From: Eubacteriales bacterium | GTDB lineage: Bacteria > Bacillota > Clostridia > Lachnospirales > Lachnospiraceae | Length of the DNA: 64,000 nucleotides | Assembly (NCBI GenBank): GCA_030536755.1 | Contig: JAUNPJ010000002.1 | Span: 1-64,000, forward strand | Direction of reading: 5' to 3' | Shown here: positions 7,459 to 16,893 of the stretch, in pieces | How the letters are laid out: every line of letters begins with the position of its first letter | How positions within the stretch are numbered: position 1 is the stretch's first letter | Made by a program: the position numbers and the translations under genes | Notes under the pieces: generated by a model | The model's database searches: none | The model's input: the letters and a program-made list of their open reading frames with translations, nothing else | What the model was told of the DNA's origin: nothing

Positions 7459-9090
7459 ATGATTTCAGCAAATAACGTAACATTACGAATTGGAAAAAAA
7501 GCACTTTTTGAAGATGTAAATATCAAATTCACCGAAGGCAACTGCTATGGTCTCATCGGTGCCAACGGTGCAGGAAAATCTACCTTCCTGAAGATTCTTT
7601 CCGGTCAGTTGGAAACCACCAAGGGCGATATCTCCATCACACCCGGCCAGCGTCTTTCCTTCCTGCAGCAGGATCATTTCAAATATGACGAATATCCTGT
7701 TCTCGATACGGTTATCATGGGAAATGCGCGTCTTTATGAAATTATGAAGGAAAAAGAGGCAATCTACGCAAAAGAAGACTTTACCGATGAAGATGGAATC
7801 CGCGCCAGCGAGCTGGAGGGAGAATTTGCGGAGATGAATGGCTGGGAGGCAGACTCTGATGCCGCAACACTCTTAAACGGACTGGGAATCGAGCCGGAAT
7901 TTCATTATTCGATCATGAAAGACCTGAACGGAAGCCAGAAGGTCAAAGTTCTTCTTGCTCAGGCTCTTTTCGGAAATCCGGACATCCTGCTCCTCGACGA
8001 GCCGACCAACCACTTGGATATGAATGCGATCGAGTGGCTTGAGGAATTTTTGATCAACTTTGACAATACGGTTATCGTCGTATCCCATGACCGTTATTTC
8101 TTAAATAAAGTCTGTACACATATTGCAGATATTGACTACGGAAAAATCCAGCTTTATGCCGGTAACTACGACTTCTGGTTTGAGTCCAGCCAGCTTCTCG
8201 TAAAACAGATGAAAGAAGCAAACCGCAAAAAAGAAGAGAAGATCAAAGAGCTGCAGGAATTCATCAGCCGATTCAGCGCAAACGCTTCTAAGTCCAAACA
8301 GGCTACTTCCCGTAAGCGTGCGCTGGAGAAAATCCAGCTTGATGAAATGCGTCCTTCCAGCCGTAAATATCCATACATTGATTTCCGTCCAAACCGTGAC
8401 ATCGGAAATGAAGTTCTTATGGTAGAGGGACTGTCCAAAACGATCGATGGCGAGAAGATCATTGACAATCTTACTTTTACACTCGGACACGATGACAAAG
8501 TTGCTTTCGTGGGCTCCAACGAGCGTGCCAAAACCACGCTGTTCCAGATTCTGATGGGAGAGATGGAACCAGACGAGGGAACCTATAAATGGGGTGTGAC
8601 CACAACCCAGACCTACTTCCCGAAAGACAGCACAGCTGAATTTGATAACGATCTGACGATTGCCGACTGGCTGACACAGTACTCCGAGATCAAGGATACC
8701 ACTTACGTGCGCGGTTTCCTGGGACGTATGCTGTTTGCCGGCGAAGACGGCGTCAAGAAAGTCCGAGTATTGTCAGGAGGAGAGAAGGTTCGCTGCCTGT
8801 TATCCAAGATGATGATCTCCGGGGCCAACATCCTGATTCTTGATGAGCCGACCAACCACCTGGATATGGAGTCCATCACAGCTCTCAATAACGGACTGAT
8901 CAAGTTCCCGGGAGTCATTCTCTTTGCCTCCCACGACCATCAGTTTGTACAGACGACTGCCAACCGTATTATGGAATTCCTTCCGGACGGAACTGTCGTA
9001 GACAAGATCAGCACTTACGATGAATATCTTGCAAGCGATGAGATGGCAAAGAAACGTACCGTTTATACTATGACACAGGAAGACAACTAA
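7459..9090 (+). CDS. ABC-F family ATPase (YbiT/YkpA-like)
   Basis: 543 aa with two ABC domains and no membrane segments, the ABC-F layout of ribosome-associated translation factors. The first domain has a normal Walker A (GANGAGKST near 35) and LLLDEPTNHLD; a charged linker (about 245-295) follows; the second domain has LSGGEK and LILDEPTNHLD. The second P-loop reads GSNERAKTT near residue 354, with A for the usual last Gly. Whether that is normal for this subfamily cannot be checked here. ABC-F proteins include both housekeeping factors and antibiotic-resistance proteins; the long linker of resistance types is not obvious, so a housekeeping role is more likely. Confidence 0.92.
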   Translation: MISANNVTLRIGKKALFEDVNIKFTEGNCYGLIGANGAGKSTFLKILSGQLETTKGDISITPGQRLSFLQQDHFKYDEYPVLDTVIMGNARLYEIMKEKEAIYAKEDFTDEDGIRASELEGEFAEMNGWEADSDAATLLNGLGIEPEFHYSIMKDLNGSQKVKVLLAQALFGNPDILLLDEPTNHLDMNAIEWLEEFLINFDNTVIVVSHDRYFLNKVCTHIADIDYGKIQLYAGNYDFWFESSQLLVKQMKEANRKKEEKIKELQEFISRFSANASKSKQATSRKRALEKIQLDEMRPSSRKYPYIDFRPNRDIGNEVLMVEGLSKTIDGEKIIDNLTFTLGHDDKVAFVGSNERAKTTLFQILMGEMEPDEGTYKWGVTTTQTYFPKDSTAEFDNDLTIADWLTQYSEIKDTTYVRGFLGRMLFAGEDGVKKVRVLSGGEKVRCLLSKMMISGANILILDEPTNHLDMESITALNNGLIKFPGVILFASHDHQFVQTTANRIMEFLPDGTVVDKISTYDEYLASDEMAKKRTVYTMTQEDN

Positions 9091-9100
9091 TCTGTATGTT

Positions 9101-9137
9101 AAGGGGCCCGCCGGTCAAAACCGGGAGCCCCTTTTTA
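9101..9137 (+). terminator. Intrinsic terminator of the ABC-F gene
   Basis: AAGGGGC...CCGGT/ACCGG...GCCCCTT stem followed by TTTTT, 10 nt after the stop. Confidence 0.85.
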
Positions 9138-9164
9138 TATACACATTATTTTATGATTGCAAAC

Positions 9165-9644
9165 CTATGCAAATGTAATGTCCGCAAAAATTCCACGCAC
9201 GACCTCTGCCAGTTTTTTCGTATTCACCTTTAGAGTCGTTCCGATTCTTCCTCCGCTCACATAGATTTCTTCAAAATTCAGCGCACTGGAATCAAACACC
9301 GTGGTGTACAGCTTCTTCATGCCCAAAGGACTGCATCCGCCCCGGACATATCCGGTAATCTTCTGAATATCCTTGACATGAATCATATCTACCGTCTTCT
9401 CTCCCACCGCTTTCGCCGCCGCCTTACGGTCCACTTCTTTTTCGATTGGAAGCACAAATACATAGTACGCCTTACTTTTTCCTTCCATCACAAGTGTTTT
9501 GAAAGACTGCTCATAAGGGGTTCCTGTTTTGTCTGCCACATGGATGCCGTCAATAAATTCATCGCACTCATACGTAAGCAGTTCATAGGGAATTTTATTC
9601 TTTTCCAAAATGCGCATGGCATTTGTCTTCACTTCTTTTGCCAT
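9165..9644 (-). CDS. ybaK: Cys-tRNA(Pro)/tRNA(Cys) deacylase YbaK
   Basis: 159 aa, the normal length for YbaK/EbsC. These proteins hydrolyse Cys-tRNA(Pro) mischarged by ProRS. Family landmarks are the Lys of EQSFKTLVMEG near 47, VLPIEKEVDRKAAAKA near 65 and GYVRGGCSPLGMKK near 98. It follows gpmI after a 34-nt gap containing a small dyad (CATCAG-ACG-CTGATG) and so probably ends the hom-gpmI-ybaK transcript. Confidence 0.92.
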   Translation of the reverse strand: MAKEVKTNAMRILEKNKIPYELLTYECDEFIDGIHVADKTGTPYEQSFKTLVMEGKSKAYYVFVLPIEKEVDRKAAAKAVGEKTVDMIHVKDIQKITGYVRGGCSPLGMKKLYTTVFDSSALNFEEIYVSGGRIGTTLKVNTKKLAEVVRGIFADITFA

Positions 9645-9678
9645 TGTCCGCTCCTGCGCCCATCAGCGTCTGATGCTT

Positions 9679-11220
9679 TTATTTTTTAATCAATAAAGAT
9701 TTTCCAGTCATTTCTGCCGGCTGTTCCATCCCCATCAGCTCAATCAGAGTCGGTGCGATATCAGCCAGGCATCCGCCCTCACGCAGTCCAACAGAGTCAT
9801 CTGCATTTACCAGAATGAACGGAACCGGATTTGTTGTATGAGCAGTAAACGGAGCGCCTGTCTCATAATCAACCAGCTGCTCAGCGTTTCCGTGGTCAGC
9901 ACAGATAAACATCTTTCCGCCAACTTCTTTGATTGCAACAACAACTTTACCTACGCACTCGTCAACAGCCTCGATTGCCTGGATTGCCGCATTCTCAACG
10001 CCTGTATGTCCAACCATATCCGGATTTGCAAAGTTACAGATGATTACATCATATTTGCCGGATTTGATTGCCTCTACCAGTTTTTCACAAACCTGTGGTG
10101 CGCTCATCTCAGGCTGCAGGTCATACGTAGCAACCTTCGGAGATTTTACAAGAATTCTGTCTTCGCCTTCGTTTGGCTCTTCTACACCACCATTGAAGAA
10201 GAAGGTGACATGTGCGTACTTCTCTGTCTCAGCGATACGAGCCTGCGTCATATTATGAGCAGCCAAAAACTCTCCAAATGTATTGGTGATGGAAACCTTG
10301 TGGAATGCCACATCCACACCTGTGATGGTTGCATCGTACTGTGTAAAGCATACGAAAGTCAGATCCAGCTTTTTCTCTCTTGCAAATCCGCCAAAATCCT
10401 CATCTACAAATGCTCTTGTAATCTCACGCGCACGGTCCGGACGGAAGTTAAAGAAGATCACAGAATCTCCATCCTGTACCTTTGCCAGCGGTTTACCATC
10501 TTTGACAACAACGATTGGCTCTACGAACTCATCTGTCTTCTCATTCTCATAAGATGCTTCTACACCGCAAACAGCACATTCTGTCTCGTTTCCAACGCCC
10601 TGTGTCATTGCTTTGTAAGCTTTTTCTACACGGTCCCAGCGATTGTCACGGTCCATTGCATAGTAACGTCCCTCTACGGTTGCGATCTCGCCAACACCGA
10701 TTTTTTTCATTTCATCTTTTAACTCTTTGATGTAATCTTTGCCGGATGCAGGAGGTGTATCACGTCCATCCAGGAAACAATGTACATAAACCTTCTCCAG
10801 ACCTTCTCTCTTTGCAAGCTCAAGAAGTCCATACAGATGTGTATTGTGGCTGTGCACACCGCCGTCAGACAGAAGTCCCATCAGATGCAGTGCAGAATTT
10901 TTCTCTTTTGCATTCTGAACAGCTTTTAACAGTGCCTCATTTTTAAAGAAATCCCCATCCTGGATCTCTTTTGTGATTCTTGTCAGTTCCTGGTATACAA
11001 TACGGCCGGCGCCCATGTTCAGATGTCCAACCTCAGAGTTTCCCATCTGGCCATCCGGAAGGCCAACTGCCATTCCGCTGGCATTTCCTTTTACAAACGG
11101 GCATAAGGACATTAACTTGTCCATAACCGGTGTTTTTGCCTCATAAACAGCATTTGCCTCCTGTTTGTCATTGAGGCCATATCCATCTAAAATCATTAAT
11201 ACGACAGGTTTTTTGCTCAT
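9679..11220 (-). CDS. gpmI: 2,3-bisphosphoglycerate-independent phosphoglycerate mutase
   Basis: 513 aa from the ATG at 11220, preferred over an in-frame start at 11271 because AGAGGAG precedes it and it gives the standard N-terminus MSKKPVVLMILDGYG. It interconverts 3- and 2-phosphoglycerate using two metal ions. The metal Asp (LDGYGLND) and the phosphorylated Ser (MGNSEVGHLNMGAGR) are present, as is the C-terminal ADHGNAEQ metal site. It lies 34 nt downstream of hom rather than with gap-pgk-tpiA, although that cluster is only 1.5 kb away. Confidence 0.97.
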   Translation of the reverse strand: MSKKPVVLMILDGYGLNDKQEANAVYEAKTPVMDKLMSLCPFVKGNASGMAVGLPDGQMGNSEVGHLNMGAGRIVYQELTRITKEIQDGDFFKNEALLKAVQNAKEKNSALHLMGLLSDGGVHSHNTHLYGLLELAKREGLEKVYVHCFLDGRDTPPASGKDYIKELKDEMKKIGVGEIATVEGRYYAMDRDNRWDRVEKAYKAMTQGVGNETECAVCGVEASYENEKTDEFVEPIVVVKDGKPLAKVQDGDSVIFFNFRPDRAREITRAFVDEDFGGFAREKKLDLTFVCFTQYDATITGVDVAFHKVSITNTFGEFLAAHNMTQARIAETEKYAHVTFFFNGGVEEPNEGEDRILVKSPKVATYDLQPEMSAPQVCEKLVEAIKSGKYDVIICNFANPDMVGHTGVENAAIQAIEAVDECVGKVVVAIKEVGGKMFICADHGNAEQLVDYETGAPFTAHTTNPVPFILVNADDSVGLREGGCLADIAPTLIELMGMEQPAEMTGKSLLIKK

Positions 11221-11254
11221 TGTTTTCTCCTCTTTTTCAATCATAGTTTCTCTG

Positions 11255-12544
11255 TTATTTGCTGTACACACGCATGATCGAAGAAATCTCTCTCGTTGTC
11301 TCCTGCGCTTTTAAAAGCTCTACCGCTTTCTTGAAATTGCCTTCCACAACAGGCTCTGTGATCACGACGATCTCCGCAATTCCATTTTTGGACTGTCTCT
11401 GGATAATCTGCTCGATGCTCACACTGTTGAGCGCAAATGCACTGGCAAGCGTGGAGAATACTCCACATTTATCATCCACTTTCATGCGCATAAAAAATTT
11501 GTTGACGGTATCTTCCATCTTTTTAATAGGAAGTTCTTTATAACAGGTACAGCTGATGCGTCCGCAACAATTGTACTGAATATTTCTTGCAATGTCAAAT
11601 ACATCTCCCACAACGGCACTGGCAGTTGGAAGTTCTCCTGCGCCACGGCCAAAGAACATCGCATCTTCCACTGCATCTCCGTGTACAAATACGGCATTGT
11701 AGGAATCGTTTACAGAGGCCAGCGGATGATCATTTGGAATCAGCATCGGGCATACATACGATTCAATTCCATCTTCTTTCAGACGTGCCACGCCAAGCAG
11801 CTTGATCGTCAGATCCATATTCTTTGCGTAATGAATGTCCTTTGCTGTGATTTTTGTAATGCCCTCTGTATATACATCATCAAACACAACTCTGGAATTA
11901 AATGCAATGGAAGAAAGGATTGCAACTTTGCGCCCTGCATCCAGTCCTTCAATATCTGCAGTCGGATCTGCCTCTGCATATCCAAGCTCTGTTGCCAGCG
12001 CCAACGCATCCGAAAACTCCATTCCCTCCTGTGTCATCTTCGTCAAAATAAAGTTTGTCGTACCATTGACAATACCCATCACCTCAGTCAGATGATTGCC
12101 CGCAAGGCACTGTTTCAGCGGACGAATAATCGGAATTCCGCCTGCCACAGCCGCCTCAAACAGCAAATCACAGTGATGCTCGCCGGCAAGATCAAGAAGT
12201 TCCTTGCCGTCTACTGCGATTAAATCCTTGTTGGCTGTCACGACATGTTTTCCAGCCTTGAGCGCCTCCATAATATACGTTCTGGCCGGCTCCAGACCGC
12301 CCATCAGTTCAATGACGATATCAATCGAATCATCGTTTAAAATTTCACTCCAGTTATTTGTGAGAATGGATGCATCCTCCACCTTGGCTGCCGCTTTCTG
12401 GATATTTCTCACAAGGATTTTCTTTACTTCCAGTTCCACACCAAGTTTATTCATCATCTCTGCTTCCTGCTGTTGCAGAACTTTATATGTTCCAAAGCCA
12501 ACAGTACCAAGACCAAGAAGACCGATTCCTATTTTTTTCATCAT
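11255..12544 (-). CDS. hom: Homoserine dehydrogenase
   Basis: 429 aa, the usual length of the ACT-containing monofunctional enzyme. It reduces aspartate semialdehyde to homoserine, the branch point to Thr and Met. Rossmann motif GLLGLGTVGFGTYKV at residues 7-21; substrate/catalytic region GIVNGTTNFILTKM near 175; C-terminal ACT domain (about 350-425) for amino-acid feedback. GAAGGGAG precedes the start. A TATAAT at 12627-12632 may belong to its promoter, but the -35 box is poor. No T-box or riboswitch is visible. Its product feeds MetA, encoded about 21 kb away. Confidence 0.96.
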   Translation of the reverse strand: MMKKIGIGLLGLGTVGFGTYKVLQQQEAEMMNKLGVELEVKKILVRNIQKAAAKVEDASILTNNWSEILNDDSIDIVIELMGGLEPARTYIMEALKAGKHVVTANKDLIAVDGKELLDLAGEHHCDLLFEAAVAGGIPIIRPLKQCLAGNHLTEVMGIVNGTTNFILTKMTQEGMEFSDALALATELGYAEADPTADIEGLDAGRKVAILSSIAFNSRVVFDDVYTEGITKITAKDIHYAKNMDLTIKLLGVARLKEDGIESYVCPMLIPNDHPLASVNDSYNAVFVHGDAVEDAMFFGRGAGELPTASAVVGDVFDIARNIQYNCCGRISCTCYKELPIKKMEDTVNKFFMRMKVDDKCGVFSTLASAFALNSVSIEQIIQRQSKNGIAEIVVITEPVVEGNFKKAVELLKAQETTREISSIMRVYSK

Positions 12545-12680
12545 TTTCTCCCTTCTGTATCCTCAAAATCTTTCAGCAGCCATTTCTATTTCGCGTCATT
12601 TTTTGTCCTTAAATAGCTGCGCCTAAATTATATCCTACTACAAAAAGAAGCATGTTGCAAGAAATGCTTGGCAAAACCGC

Positions 12681-12717
12681 CAAAAACTGCAGAAGAGACC
12701 GCCAGAGCAGTCTCTTC
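12681..12717 (-). terminator. Intrinsic terminator of tpiA
   Basis: 8-bp stem GAAGAGAC/GTCTCTTC (12692-12699, 12710-12717) followed on the minus strand by TGCAGTTTTTGG; the U-tract starts 4 nt after the stem. Confidence 0.7.
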
Positions 12718-12738
12718 CTATTATAAAATAAGTAGTTA

Positions 12739-13488
12739 TTATTTGTAGTTTACGATCTGACCAAACTCTGGTTTCAGAGAAGCTCCTCCTACGAGTCCTC
12801 CATCGATATCTGGCTGAGCAAATAATTCCGGAGCTGTTTTTGCATTTACAGAACCGCCGTACTGGATGCGGATTGCTTCTGCAGTTGCCTCATCGTAAAT
12901 CTCAGCGATGCACTCACGGATTGCTTTGCAAACTTCCTGTGCCTGCTCTGTCGTAGCTGTTTTGCCTGTTCCGATTGCCCAGATTGGCTCATAGGCTATC
13001 ACTGCTGTTTTTGCCTGGTCTGCTGTCACATTCAGGAAACCAACTTTTACCTGCTGACGGATGAAATCCATTGTCACGCCCTGCTCTCTCTGCTCCAGAG
13101 TCTCGCCGCAGCACATAATTGGAGTGATTCCATGCTCAAATGCTTTCAGCATTTTCTTGTTTACAGTCTCGCTTGTCTCTGCAAAGTACTCTCTTCTCTC
13201 AGAATGTCCAAGAACGACATATTTTACACCAACATCTGTCAGCATTGCCGGAGAAATCTCTCCTGTGAAAGCACCTTTCTCCTCAAAATACATGTTCTCA
13301 GCACCAACCTGAATGTTAGAGCCTTTTGCAGCTTCCATTACAGGAATGATATCGATTGCCGGTACGCAGAATACAACATCTACGTCATCGTTTGCAACTA
13401 ACGGTTTTAATGTGTTTACCAGCTCCACTGCCTCAGATGGAGTCATGTTCATTTTCCAGTTACCTGCAATAATTTTCTTTCTTGCCAT
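12739..13488 (-). CDS. tpiA: Triosephosphate isomerase
   Basis: 249 aa. It interconverts dihydroxyacetone phosphate and glyceraldehyde 3-phosphate. The substrate Lys of GNWKMN, catalytic His in [11 protein letters not shown] (near 95), catalytic Glu in [14 protein letters not shown] (near 165) and the phosphate loop GGSV (near 210) are all seen. It lies 54 nt downstream of pgk with no terminator between, so the two are co-transcribed. Confidence 0.98.
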   Translation of the reverse strand: MARKKIIAGNWKMNMTPSEAVELVNTLKPLVANDDVDVVFCVPAIDIIPVMEAAKGSNIQVGAENMYFEEKGAFTGEISPAMLTDVGVKYVVLGHSERREYFAETSETVNKKMLKAFEHGITPIMCCGETLEQREQGVTMDFIRQQVKVGFLNVTADQAKTAVIAYEPIWAIGTGKTATTEQAQEVCKAIRECIAEIYDEATAEAIRIQYGGSVNAKTAPELFAQPDIDGGLVGGASLKPEFGQIVNYK

Positions 13489-13542
13489 TTTTCTTTCTCC
13501 TTTTACCTTTTAACTCAGAAACAGGATTTTTCCGTTTCCGGC

Positions 13543-14736
13543 TTATTTATCGTTTGCTGCTGCAACACCCGGAAGTTCTTTTCCTTCCAGGAATTCCAGG
13601 GATGCACCACCACCTGTAGAAATATGGGTCATCTTGTCACCATATCCGAGCTGGTTTACTGCTGCTGCGGAATCACCGCCGCCGATGATCGTAACAGCAT
13701 CTGTATCAGCCAGAGCTTTGGCAACAGCCTCTGTACCATGTGCAAAGTTTGGCATCTCGAAGCAGCCCATTGGTCCGTTCCATACAACAGTTTTTGCATC
13801 TTTTACTGCGTCACAGAATAATTTTTCTGTTTCCGGTCCGATATCCAGACCTTCCCATCCTTCTGGAATCTCTCCGGATTTTACAATCTGAATATTGCAG
13901 TCATTAGAGAAGTCATCACCAATTCTGTTATCTACAGGAAGAAGAAGTTTTACACCTTTCTCCTCTGCTTTTTTCATCATATCCAGAGAGTACTGCAGAT
14001 AATCATCCTCGCACAGAGAATTTCCGATCTGTCCGCCCATAGCTTTGGCAAATGTGTAACCCATACCTCCACCGATAATCAGAACATCTACTTTATCAAG
14101 CAGGTTATTGATAACGGAAATTTTGCTGGATACTTTTGCTCCGCCAAGAATTGCAACAAAAGGTCTCTCAGGATTGTTTACCGCATTACCAAGGAAATCA
14201 ATTTCTTTCTGCATCAGATATCCAACAGCTGCTGTGTCCACAAACTGTGTCACACCAACATTGGAGCAGTGTGCTCTGTGAGCAGTACCAAACGCATCAT
14301 TTACAAAAACATCACACAGAGAAGCCAGATCTTTGCTGAATGCCTCACCATTTTTTGTTTCTTCTGCTCTGTAACGTGTATTTTCAAGAAGGATAATCTC
14401 TCCGTCTTCCATCGCATCTACTGCTGCGCGAACTGTGTCATCTACAACAACAGCACTCGGAACAAATTTTACTTCCTGTCCAAGAAGCTCGGCAAGACGA
14501 ACAGCTACTGGTGCAAGGGATAATTCAGGCTTTGGCTCTCCCTTCGGTTTGCCGAGGTGAGAACAAAGAATGATCTTTCCACCATCTGCTACCAGTTTTT
14601 TGATTGTAGGAAGGGCAGCTACCAGACGGTTCTCGTCTGTAATTTTTCCATCAATCAACGGAACATTAAAATCACATCTAACAAGGACTTTTTTGCCTTT
14701 TACATTAATATCATCAACAGATTTTTTATTTAACAT
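13543..14736 (-). CDS. pgk: Phosphoglycerate kinase
   Basis: 397 aa, standard length. It transfers phosphate from 1,3-bisphosphoglycerate to ADP. Signature [16 protein letters not shown] near 25, LGKPKGE near 62, and the nucleotide loop GGGDSAAAV near 370. CAAGGAGG lies 8 nt before the start. The 81-nt gap to gap contains a strong terminator and no clear promoter, so expression may depend on read-through from gap. Confidence 0.98.
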   Translation of the reverse strand: MLNKKSVDDINVKGKKVLVRCDFNVPLIDGKITDENRLVAALPTIKKLVADGGKIILCSHLGKPKGEPKPELSLAPVAVRLAELLGQEVKFVPSAVVVDDTVRAAVDAMEDGEIILLENTRYRAEETKNGEAFSKDLASLCDVFVNDAFGTAHRAHCSNVGVTQFVDTAAVGYLMQKEIDFLGNAVNNPERPFVAILGGAKVSSKISVINNLLDKVDVLIIGGGMGYTFAKAMGGQIGNSLCEDDYLQYSLDMMKKAEEKGVKLLLPVDNRIGDDFSNDCNIQIVKSGEIPEGWEGLDIGPETEKLFCDAVKDAKTVVWNGPMGCFEMPNFAHGTEAVAKALADTDAVTIIGGGDSAAAVNQLGYGDKMTHISTGGGASLEFLEGKELPGVAAANDK

Positions 14737-14771
14737 TTGAATTGCCTCCTTGGGGTAATTTTGCTACTGAT

Positions 14772-14802
14772 AAAAAAGGTTCGGTCCAGTAGACCGAACC
14801 TT
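14772..14802 (-). terminator. Strong terminator between gap and pgk
   Basis: Perfect 11-bp stem AAGGTTCGGTC/GACCGAACCTT with a 5-nt loop, followed on the minus strand by TTTTTT. It sits between two genes of one pathway. Confidence 0.9.
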
Positions 14803-14817
14803 AATAGTTCTAAAGAA

Positions 14818-15831
14818 TTATGCTAACTCAGAGAAGTATTTGATTGTACGAACCATCTGGCTTGTGTAAGAGTTCTCGTTGTCATACCAGGAAACTACCT
14901 GAACCTCAGTTGTACCATTGTCTAATGGCAGAACCATTGTCTGTGTTGCATCGAACAGAGAACCATATCTCATACCAACGATATCGCTGGATACGATCTC
15001 ATCTGTGTTGTATCCGAAGGACTCTGTGGAAGCAGCTTTCATAGCAGCATTGATCTGCTCTACTGTTACAGTTCCCTCAACAACTGCTGTTAAGATTGTT
15101 GTAGATCCTGTAGGAGTTGGAACACGCTGAGCAGCTCCGATTAATTTTCCGTTCAGTTCTGGGATAACAAGACCGATTGCTTTTGCAGCACCTGTGCTGT
15201 TTGGAACGATGTTTACAGCAGCTGCACGAGATCTTCTTAAGTCACCTTTTCTCTGTGGTCCGTCCAGAGTCATCTGATCACCTGTGTAAGCATGGATTGT
15301 GCACATGATACCAGACTGAATTGGAGCCAGATCGTTCAGAGCTTTAGCCATAGGTGCTAAGCAGTTTGTTGTACAAGATGCAGCAGAGATAACTGTATCT
15401 TCTGGTTTTAATGTCTCATGGTTTACGTTGTAAACGATTGTAGGAAGGTCATTTCCTGCTGGAGCAGAGATAACAACTTTTCTAGCGCCTGCTTTTACGT
15501 GAGCAGAAGCTTTCTCTTTGGATGTATAGAATCCAGTACACTCTAATACAACGTCAACACCGATTTCTCCCCAAGGAAGTTCCTCAGCGTTTGCTTTTGC
15601 ATAGATTTTGATTTCTTTTCCATCTACGATAATGGAATCATCAGTTGCTTCTACTTTATCAGCCAGAGCATATCTACCCTGAGAAGAGTCATATTTTAAT
15701 AAGTGAGCTAACATTTTTGGGGATGTTAAGTCGTTGATCGCAACAACTTCGTAACCCTCAGCTCCAAACATCTGTCTGAATGCAAGACGTCCGATACGTC
15801 CAAATCCGTTAATTGCAACTTTTACTGCCAT
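14818..15831 (-). CDS. gap: Glyceraldehyde-3-phosphate dehydrogenase, type I
   Basis: 337 aa. NAD-dependent oxidation and phosphorylation of glyceraldehyde 3-phosphate. NAD fold [13 protein letters not shown] at the N-terminus, catalytic Cys in [17 protein letters not shown] near residue 155, and C-terminal [13 protein letters not shown]. Codon bias is strong. TAGGAGGA precedes the start. It has its own consensus promoter and terminator; pgk and tpiA follow on the same strand. Confidence 0.98.
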   Translation of the reverse strand: MAVKVAINGFGRIGRLAFRQMFGAEGYEVVAINDLTSPKMLAHLLKYDSSQGRYALADKVEATDDSIIVDGKEIKIYAKANAEELPWGEIGVDVVLECTGFYTSKEKASAHVKAGARKVVISAPAGNDLPTIVYNVNHETLKPEDTVISAASCTTNCLAPMAKALNDLAPIQSGIMCTIHAYTGDQMTLDGPQRKGDLRRSRAAAVNIVPNSTGAAKAIGLVIPELNGKLIGAAQRVPTPTGSTTILTAVVEGTVTVEQINAAMKAASTESFGYNTDEIVSSDIVGMRYGSLFDATQTMVLPLDNGTTEVQVVSWYDNENSYTSQMVRTIKYFSELA

Positions 15832-15908
15832 GATAAATTCCTCCTAATGATTGTAAATAATGTTCATTTCTCAAACAGGATTGTTAAAGAAACGTCAACC
15901 TGGGATTT

Positions 15909-15937
15909 ATTGTACATAATTCCGTGCAAAAATTCAA
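15909..15937 (-). promoter_or_regulatory. Sigma-A promoter of gap
   Basis: Minus strand TTGAAT (15932-15937), 17-bp spacer, TACAAT (15909-15914). The leader is about 70 nt. Confidence 0.75.
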
Positions 15938-15954
15938 GACTTATTTTTAAAAAT

Positions 15955-15984
15955 TTATCACGCTAAACCATTTTGTGTTATAAT
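15955..15984 (+). promoter_or_regulatory. Promoter of the PHP phosphatase gene
   Basis: Extended -10 TGTTATAAT ending at 15984, with a poor -35 (TTATCA, 18-bp spacer). It is divergent from the gap promoter, about 20 bp away. Confidence 0.55.
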
Positions 15985-16035
15985 GTACAAAAACATCCAA
16001 CAAATCCAATTTTTTTATTACAAGGAGCTAAAATT

Positions 16036-16851
16036 ATGAGCAAAAAAATCAAGGCGGACTTCCACCTGCATTCAGATTTTTCCGGTGACAGCACAACTCC
16101 CATGGAAGACATGGTACAGCAGGGCATCAAAAACGGTCTGGACTTCATGTGTATGACCGAACATATGGATAGAGATTACCCGCAGGAGGACGATACAGAT
16201 TTCAATCTGGACACCGACCGCTATTTTGCCAGATACCAGCAGCTTCACAAGCAATATGCCTCCCGCATCGATCTGCGCTTCGGCGTAGAGCTGGGGCTGC
16301 AGCCACATCTTGCTGATTTTCACAGAAAATACGCCGGAACCTATCCTTTTGATTTCATCATCGGTTCTTCGCACGTTGCGCACGGAAAGGACCCTTATTA
16401 TCCATCCTTCTACCAGGGCCGCACAGAAGATGAAGCATATCTGGATTATTTTCTGTCCATTCTGGAAAATCTCCGTACAGAACCGGATATCGACGTATAT
16501 GGCCATATTGATTACGTTGTCCGCTACGGTCCCAACAAGAATAAATTCTACTCCTACCGGAAATTCTCCGACGTTCTGGATCAGATACTGACCACTCTGA
16601 TCGACCAGGGAATCGGCATCGAGTGCAACACAGGCGGAATCAAATACGGGCTGGGCCACCCGAATCCCTGTGAAGAAATCCTCACCCGTTACTGTGAACT
16701 GGGCGGTGAAATCATTACCATTGGCTCAGACGCACACGCGCCGGAGCATATCAACTACGCCTTTGACCAGATTCCAGAGCTCTTGAAGTCCTGTGGCTTT
16801 TCCTACTACACGATTTTCAAAAACAGGAAGCCGGAATTTATCCGTCTGTAA
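16036..16851 (+). CDS. PHP-domain phosphatase, HisJ-type histidinol-phosphatase family
   Basis: 271 aa from the ATG at 16036. This start is chosen for AAGGAG and the typical N-terminus KKIKADFHLHSDFSGD; the longer in-frame start at 15973 lies upstream of the -10 box. Metal ligands of the PHP fold are visible: FHLHSDFS, TEHMDRDYP near 49, GSSHVAHGKDPYY near 115, GHIDYVVRYG near 166 and GSDAHAPEH near 236. HisJ-type members dephosphorylate histidinol phosphate, but no other his gene is here, so substrate assignment is tentative. Confidence 0.82.
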   Translation: MSKKIKADFHLHSDFSGDSTTPMEDMVQQGIKNGLDFMCMTEHMDRDYPQEDDTDFNLDTDRYFARYQQLHKQYASRIDLRFGVELGLQPHLADFHRKYAGTYPFDFIIGSSHVAHGKDPYYPSFYQGRTEDEAYLDYFLSILENLRTEPDIDVYGHIDYVVRYGPNKNKFYSYRKFSDVLDQILTTLIDQGIGIECNTGGIKYGLGHPNPCEEILTRYCELGGEIITIGSDAHAPEHINYAFDQIPELLKSCGFSYYTIFKNRKPEFIRL

Positions 16852-16854
16852 GAG

Positions 16855-16888
16855 AAAACAGGCTGTGTGCAATCGTGCAGCAGCCTGT
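16855..16888. terminator. Bidirectional terminator
   Basis: ACAGGCTG/CAGCCTGT stem at 16858-16865 and 16881-16888 between two convergent genes. The minus-strand tail TTTTCTCTT is the better one and ends the isc/P-type ATPase transcript. Confidence 0.65.
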
Positions 16889-16893
16889 CTGAT

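Noticed and set aside
9838..10722. 294-codon open frame antisense to gpmI
   Set aside because: It overlaps a full-length enzyme, is rich in Cys and Ser from reverse-frame bias, and has no ribosome site.
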